Assembly: GCA_019235885.1 (NCBI GenBank)
Contig: JAFAKB010000092.1
Coordinates: forward strand, 1 to 54,062
Reading direction: 5' to 3'
DNA from: Candidatus Eremiobacterota bacterium
GTDB taxonomy: Bacteria > Vulcanimicrobiota > Vulcanimicrobiia > Vulcanimicrobiales > Vulcanimicrobiaceae
Length of the DNA stretch: 54,062 bases
In this document: positions 51,640-54,062 of the stretch, one piece after another
Numbering within the stretch: the first letter of the stretch is position 1
How the letters are laid out: each line of letters opens with the position of its first letter
Notes under the pieces: model-generated
Databases searched by the model: none
Told to the model about the DNA's origin: nothing
What the model saw: only the letters and a program-made list of their open reading frames with translations
Translations under genes and position numbers: made by a program

Positions 51640-53055
51640 TTGTCTTCGATCGTCTATTCGTGCGTGGTCGAACCGCAGCCGAAGTTCTTGCACCAGCTCT
51701 CGATTTGGGCGACGACGCTGATCGAGCTGGCCGGCGTGCGCGCGGACGATCTGTTCGTTCACGTCGTCGGCGGCGACTACGCCGCGGACGTCGCCGACTA
51801 CGCCGCCGCGCGCGGGATACCGCACGCGGAGGTCGCGCGCTTCGGCGACGGGCGCTACTGCAACAAGCTGCGCCAGCTTCGCAGCGCGCCGCTGCGGCGC
51901 TACCCGTTCGTCGCGCTCTGCGACACCGACCTGGCCTTTTGCGAGGCGCTCGAACCGCACCGCGCCGGGCGCGTCGCCGCGAAGATCGTCGACCTGCCGA
52001 ACCCGCCGTTGGAGCTGCTCGAAGGTTTGTACCGGCGCGCCGGCTTCAGCAACTTCCCCGAGCTCGCACGTTGCACGAACGCGGATGCGTGGACGTTCGC
52101 GAACAACTGCAACGGCGGGCTGTACCAAATCGACGCAGAGTTTCTCCGCGAGCTCGCTCCGCGCTGGGAGAAATGGGCGCTCTGGGTGCTGGAGCAGCGC
52201 GAGCTGCAAGGCGCGTACGCCGTTCATGCGGATCAGCTCGGGTTCGGTCTGGCGATGTGGGAGCTGGGCGAAAACGTGGCGCCGCTTCCGACGGCGAAGA
52301 ACTTTCCGACCCATCTTCCGCCGGACAGCTACGCTGCGGACGGCACGGCGCCTGCGATCCTGCACTATCACGACCGGCTCGCGCCGGACGGCATGCTCCT
52401 TCCGCTCGGCGTGCCGCGCGCCGACGAGCGCGTTCGGCTGGTGAACGACGTCTTGTCCGCCGAACGGCGCGCGAGCTTCGACAACGCGCGGTTCTGGAAC
52501 TTTCGCTACCGCGAGCACGCGGCGCTGGGCTCCGGGCTCGGCTCGCGCGGGCGCGCCGCCGACGAGAAGCGGCGTCTTATCGCGAGCGTGATCGCCGTAA
52601 CGTCGCCGGGCTCGGTGCTCGACGTGGGCTGCGGGGACTTGTTCGTCACCGGCGAGCTCCCGATCGCCGCGTACGTCGGGCTCGACGTGAGCGCCGAAGC
52701 GATTCGGATCGCGCGCGCGCGCCGCGCGGACTGGCATTTCATCACGGGCGACGTACTTTCGGCCGCGCTCGATCCGGCAGACGTCGTGCTGTGTTTCGAC
52801 GTTCTGATCCACGAGCGCGACGCTCACCGGTATCGGGCCGCCGTGTCGCGGCTCGCCGCGCTCGCAAAGCACACGCTGGTCGTCGCGGCGTACAACCAAG
52901 AACCGTGGCTAACGTCGGCCATGACGTTCTATCACGAGCCCATCTCGCGCACTCTGAGGGAAAGCGGCGCGTTTGAGTCGCTCGAGATCATCGGCGGCTA
53001 CCGCGATACGACCGTGCTGCGCGCGGAGCGCCGGGCCGAACCCGACGCGGTGTAA
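51640..53055 (+). CDS. Glycosyltransferase-like domain fused to SAM methyltransferase
   Basis: 471 residues from TTG 51640, chosen because GGGAGAG lies at the right distance and the SSIVYSCVV strand begins there. Residues 1-300 look like a GT-A-type domain with FVALCDTDLAFCE (DTD as the DxD) and NNCNGGLY. Residues about 320-471 are a class I methyltransferase with SVLDVGCGDLF (motif I intact) and YVGLDVSAEAI. The two together could add and then cap or methylate a terminal sugar, as seen in chain-ending proteins. Divergent from the sulfotransferase, with 114 bases between the starts; that gap holds a GC inverted repeat at 51540-51557. The reading frame runs on upstream but lacks a sensible start. 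Confidence 0.75.
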   Translation: MSSIVYSCVVEPQPKFLHQLSIWATTLIELAGVRADDLFVHVVGGDYAADVADYAAARGIPHAEVARFGDGRYCNKLRQLRSAPLRRYPFVALCDTDLAFCEALEPHRAGRVAAKIVDLPNPPLELLEGLYRRAGFSNFPELARCTNADAWTFANNCNGGLYQIDAEFLRELAPRWEKWALWVLEQRELQGAYAVHADQLGFGLAMWELGENVAPLPTAKNFPTHLPPDSYAADGTAPAILHYHDRLAPDGMLLPLGVPRADERVRLVNDVLSAERRASFDNARFWNFRYREHAALGSGLGSRGRAADEKRRLIASVIAVTSPGSVLDVGCGDLFVTGELPIAAYVGLDVSAEAIRIARARRADWHFITGDVLSAALDPADVVLCFDVLIHERDAHRYRAAVSRLAALAKHTLVVAAYNQEPWLTSAMTFYHEPISRTLRESGAFESLEIIGGYRDTTVLRAERRAEPDAV

Positions 53056-53224
53056 ACTCGCGGTAAAAATTAGGCCTTCGGTACTACTACAGTCCTCAGA
53101 ATTGTGGGCCAAGTCGGAAGGGCGGGAGCTTGGGTCGCTGAATAGCCGCTTCCCGACACCACCTTCGCTTCGACCGCTGAGCGGCCGAGCTTGCACCCTG
53201 TTTCAGGAAGAGGAAGAGGAACCT
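53056..53224 (+). promoter_or_regulatory. Leader region with repeated purine ribosome site
   Basis: 169 bases without a gene. AGGAAGAGGAAGAGGA (53205-53220) gives several overlapping Shine-Dalgarno matches four bases before the ATG of the beta-helix gene. A short palindrome CCGCTGAGCGG lies at 53174-53184. No clear -35/-10 pair was found, though the stretch near 53057-53090 is relatively AT-rich. Confidence 0.45.
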
Positions 53225-54062
53225 ATGAAGTTTCTATTGGCCTTGGCGCTGGGTGTCGCGGGAGCATGTTTGCTCGCCCCGACCGCGGCGAACGCGCAGG
53301 CGACCCGAACGTGGGTGTCCGGAGTCGGTGACGATGCGAACCCGTGCAGCCGAACCGCTCCGTGCAAGACCTTTGCAGGCGCGATCTCTAAGACGGCCGT
53401 TGCCGGTGAAATCAACTGCCTGGATCCCGGCGGCTTCGGCGCGCTGACGATCACGAAGTCGATCGCGATCAAATGCGACTACAACCCCGAGGCCGGCGTG
53501 CTCGTCTCGGGGACGAACGGGTTCGTCGTGCAGGGCTCGGCGACCGACATCATCTGGATCAGCGGGCTCGACTTCGAAGGGCTCGGCGCGGGTAATCCCA
53601 GCAACCCGCTGAGCCTGAACGGAATCAAGATCATCTCGGCCGCGATGGTGACGGTCTCGGACTGCACGATTCGCGCGTTCACCAACACCAACGGCACGGA
53701 CGGCAACGGGATCTTCCTGAGCAATACCGGGACGACCAAGCTGTTCGTCGACAACACGCTCATCGGCGACAACCTCAACGTCGGCGTCGAGGCGAAACCG
53801 CAAGGCGGCGCAACGGGGAACGTCGAGATCTACAACACGCGCTCGACGAACAACGGCACGGGGTACCGCGCGAACGGAACGGGCGGGGCGGCCGCGGTCA
53901 CGATGGGCGTCAACCACAGCGAGGCGAGCCACAACGGCGGCGCCGGCGTGAACTCGACGTCCGGGGCGGGCCCGGCGACGGTGACGATCGCGCACAGCTC
54001 GCTCTCGTTCAACAACGTCGCGGTCGCCGGCGGCGGATCGGCGACCTCGAACCTGCGCGTCG
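53225..54062 (+). CDS. Secreted right-handed beta-helix protein, 3' end missing
   Basis: At least 279 residues, running off the window's right edge. Signal peptide MKFLLALALGVAGACLLAPT with cleavage near AANAQA. The mature start TWVSGVGDDANPCSRTAPCKTFAGAI is typical of secreted parallel beta-helix proteins, as are the repeated short strands rich in Gly, Asn, Ser and Val that follow. Such helices bind or cut polysaccharides (pectate-lyase fold) or act as adhesins; no catalytic residues can be named from this part. It follows the transferase-methyltransferase fusion on the same strand with its own strong ribosome site. Confidence 0.82.
   Translation, partial: MKFLLALALGVAGACLLAPTAANAQATRTWVSGVGDDANPCSRTAPCKTFAGAISKTAVAGEINCLDPGGFGALTITKSIAIKCDYNPEAGVLVSGTNGFVVQGSATDIIWISGLDFEGLGAGNPSNPLSLNGIKIISAAMVTVSDCTIRAFTNTNGTDGNGIFLSNTGTTKLFVDNTLIGDNLNVGVEAKPQGGATGNVEIYNTRSTNNGTGYRANGTGGAAAVTMGVNHSEASHNGGAGVNSTSGAGPATVTIAHSSLSFNNVAVAGGGSATSNLRV

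Overview
The window is 54 kb of GC-rich bacterial chromosome. Genes are packed tightly: ATGA, GTGA and TGATG overlaps are common, GTG starts are frequent, and two genes appear to use TTG. It is almost entirely a cell-surface polysaccharide (O-antigen, capsule or exopolysaccharide) biosynthesis and export region. An O-antigen-type ABC exporter, a GmhA/HldE-like heptose pathway and several lipoproteins fit a diderm. There is no rRNA, tRNA or universal marker, so the phylum cannot be fixed; an uncultured high-GC lineage is possible but not shown. No insertion sequence, integrase, tRNA or CRISPR array was seen. No gene-free stretch exceeds about 200 bases.

Layout. (1) 1-6717: the end of a UDP-glucuronate decarboxylase-like gene (-), a secreted six-repeat ricin-B-type lectin (+), a chimeric frameshifted pseudogene, and two multi-pass membrane proteins of GT-C style. 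(2) 6724-17173: a small membrane-anchored module protein (-), then a + operon with two epimerases (one CDP-tyvelose/paratose-epimerase-like), two GT2 enzymes, the Wzm/Wzt exporter, a degenerate methyltransferase-coiled-coil protein and a GT2-GT4 fusion. (3) 17150-28653: mostly - strand. It holds a coiled-coil protein, a double-module protein, a GSCFA and an SGNH protein, a lipoprotein, a Wzx flippase, a GT2, three NAD-dependent epimerases, a nucleotidyltransferase-PfkB fusion and a SIS isomerase, which suggests an NDP-heptose branch. (4) 28765-30867: a large GT-C-like protein (-). (5) 30929-35236: a + operon of E1-alpha/E1-beta-type TPP enzyme plus two DegT aminotransferases. (6) 35250-42135: a - strand run with YfhO, a module protein, a small stress-type protein, an aminotransferase and an ECF sigma/anti-sigma/membrane-protein set. 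(7) 42223-49551: a + operon rmlB-rmlA-rmlD, an epimerase, and second copies of the methyltransferase-coiled-coil and GT2-GT4 genes. (8) 49475-54062: second copies of the coiled-coil and double-module genes (-), a sulfotransferase (-), a GT-methyltransferase fusion (+) and a truncated secreted beta-helix protein (+).

How it works together. Sugar-nucleotide enzymes (dTDP-deoxyhexose, heptose, probably UDP-xylose, possibly branched or amino sugars) would feed GT2/GT4 cytoplasmic transferases and GT-C-like membrane transferases. Both an ABC exporter and a Wzx flippase are present, so more than one polymer may be made. Sulfate, methyl and acyl decorations are suggested by the sulfotransferase, methyltransferase-like and SGNH/GSCFA genes.

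Most unusual features: a four-gene cassette (degenerate methyltransferase-coiled coil, GT2-GT4 fusion, convergent small coiled-coil protein, convergent double-module protein) occurs twice, about 32 kb apart. A GW...RPDVA...GF module recurs six times in four small proteins, each next to a glycosyltransferase or GT-C-like gene. Together these are the best candidate for an undescribed glycosyltransferase-associated accessory system.
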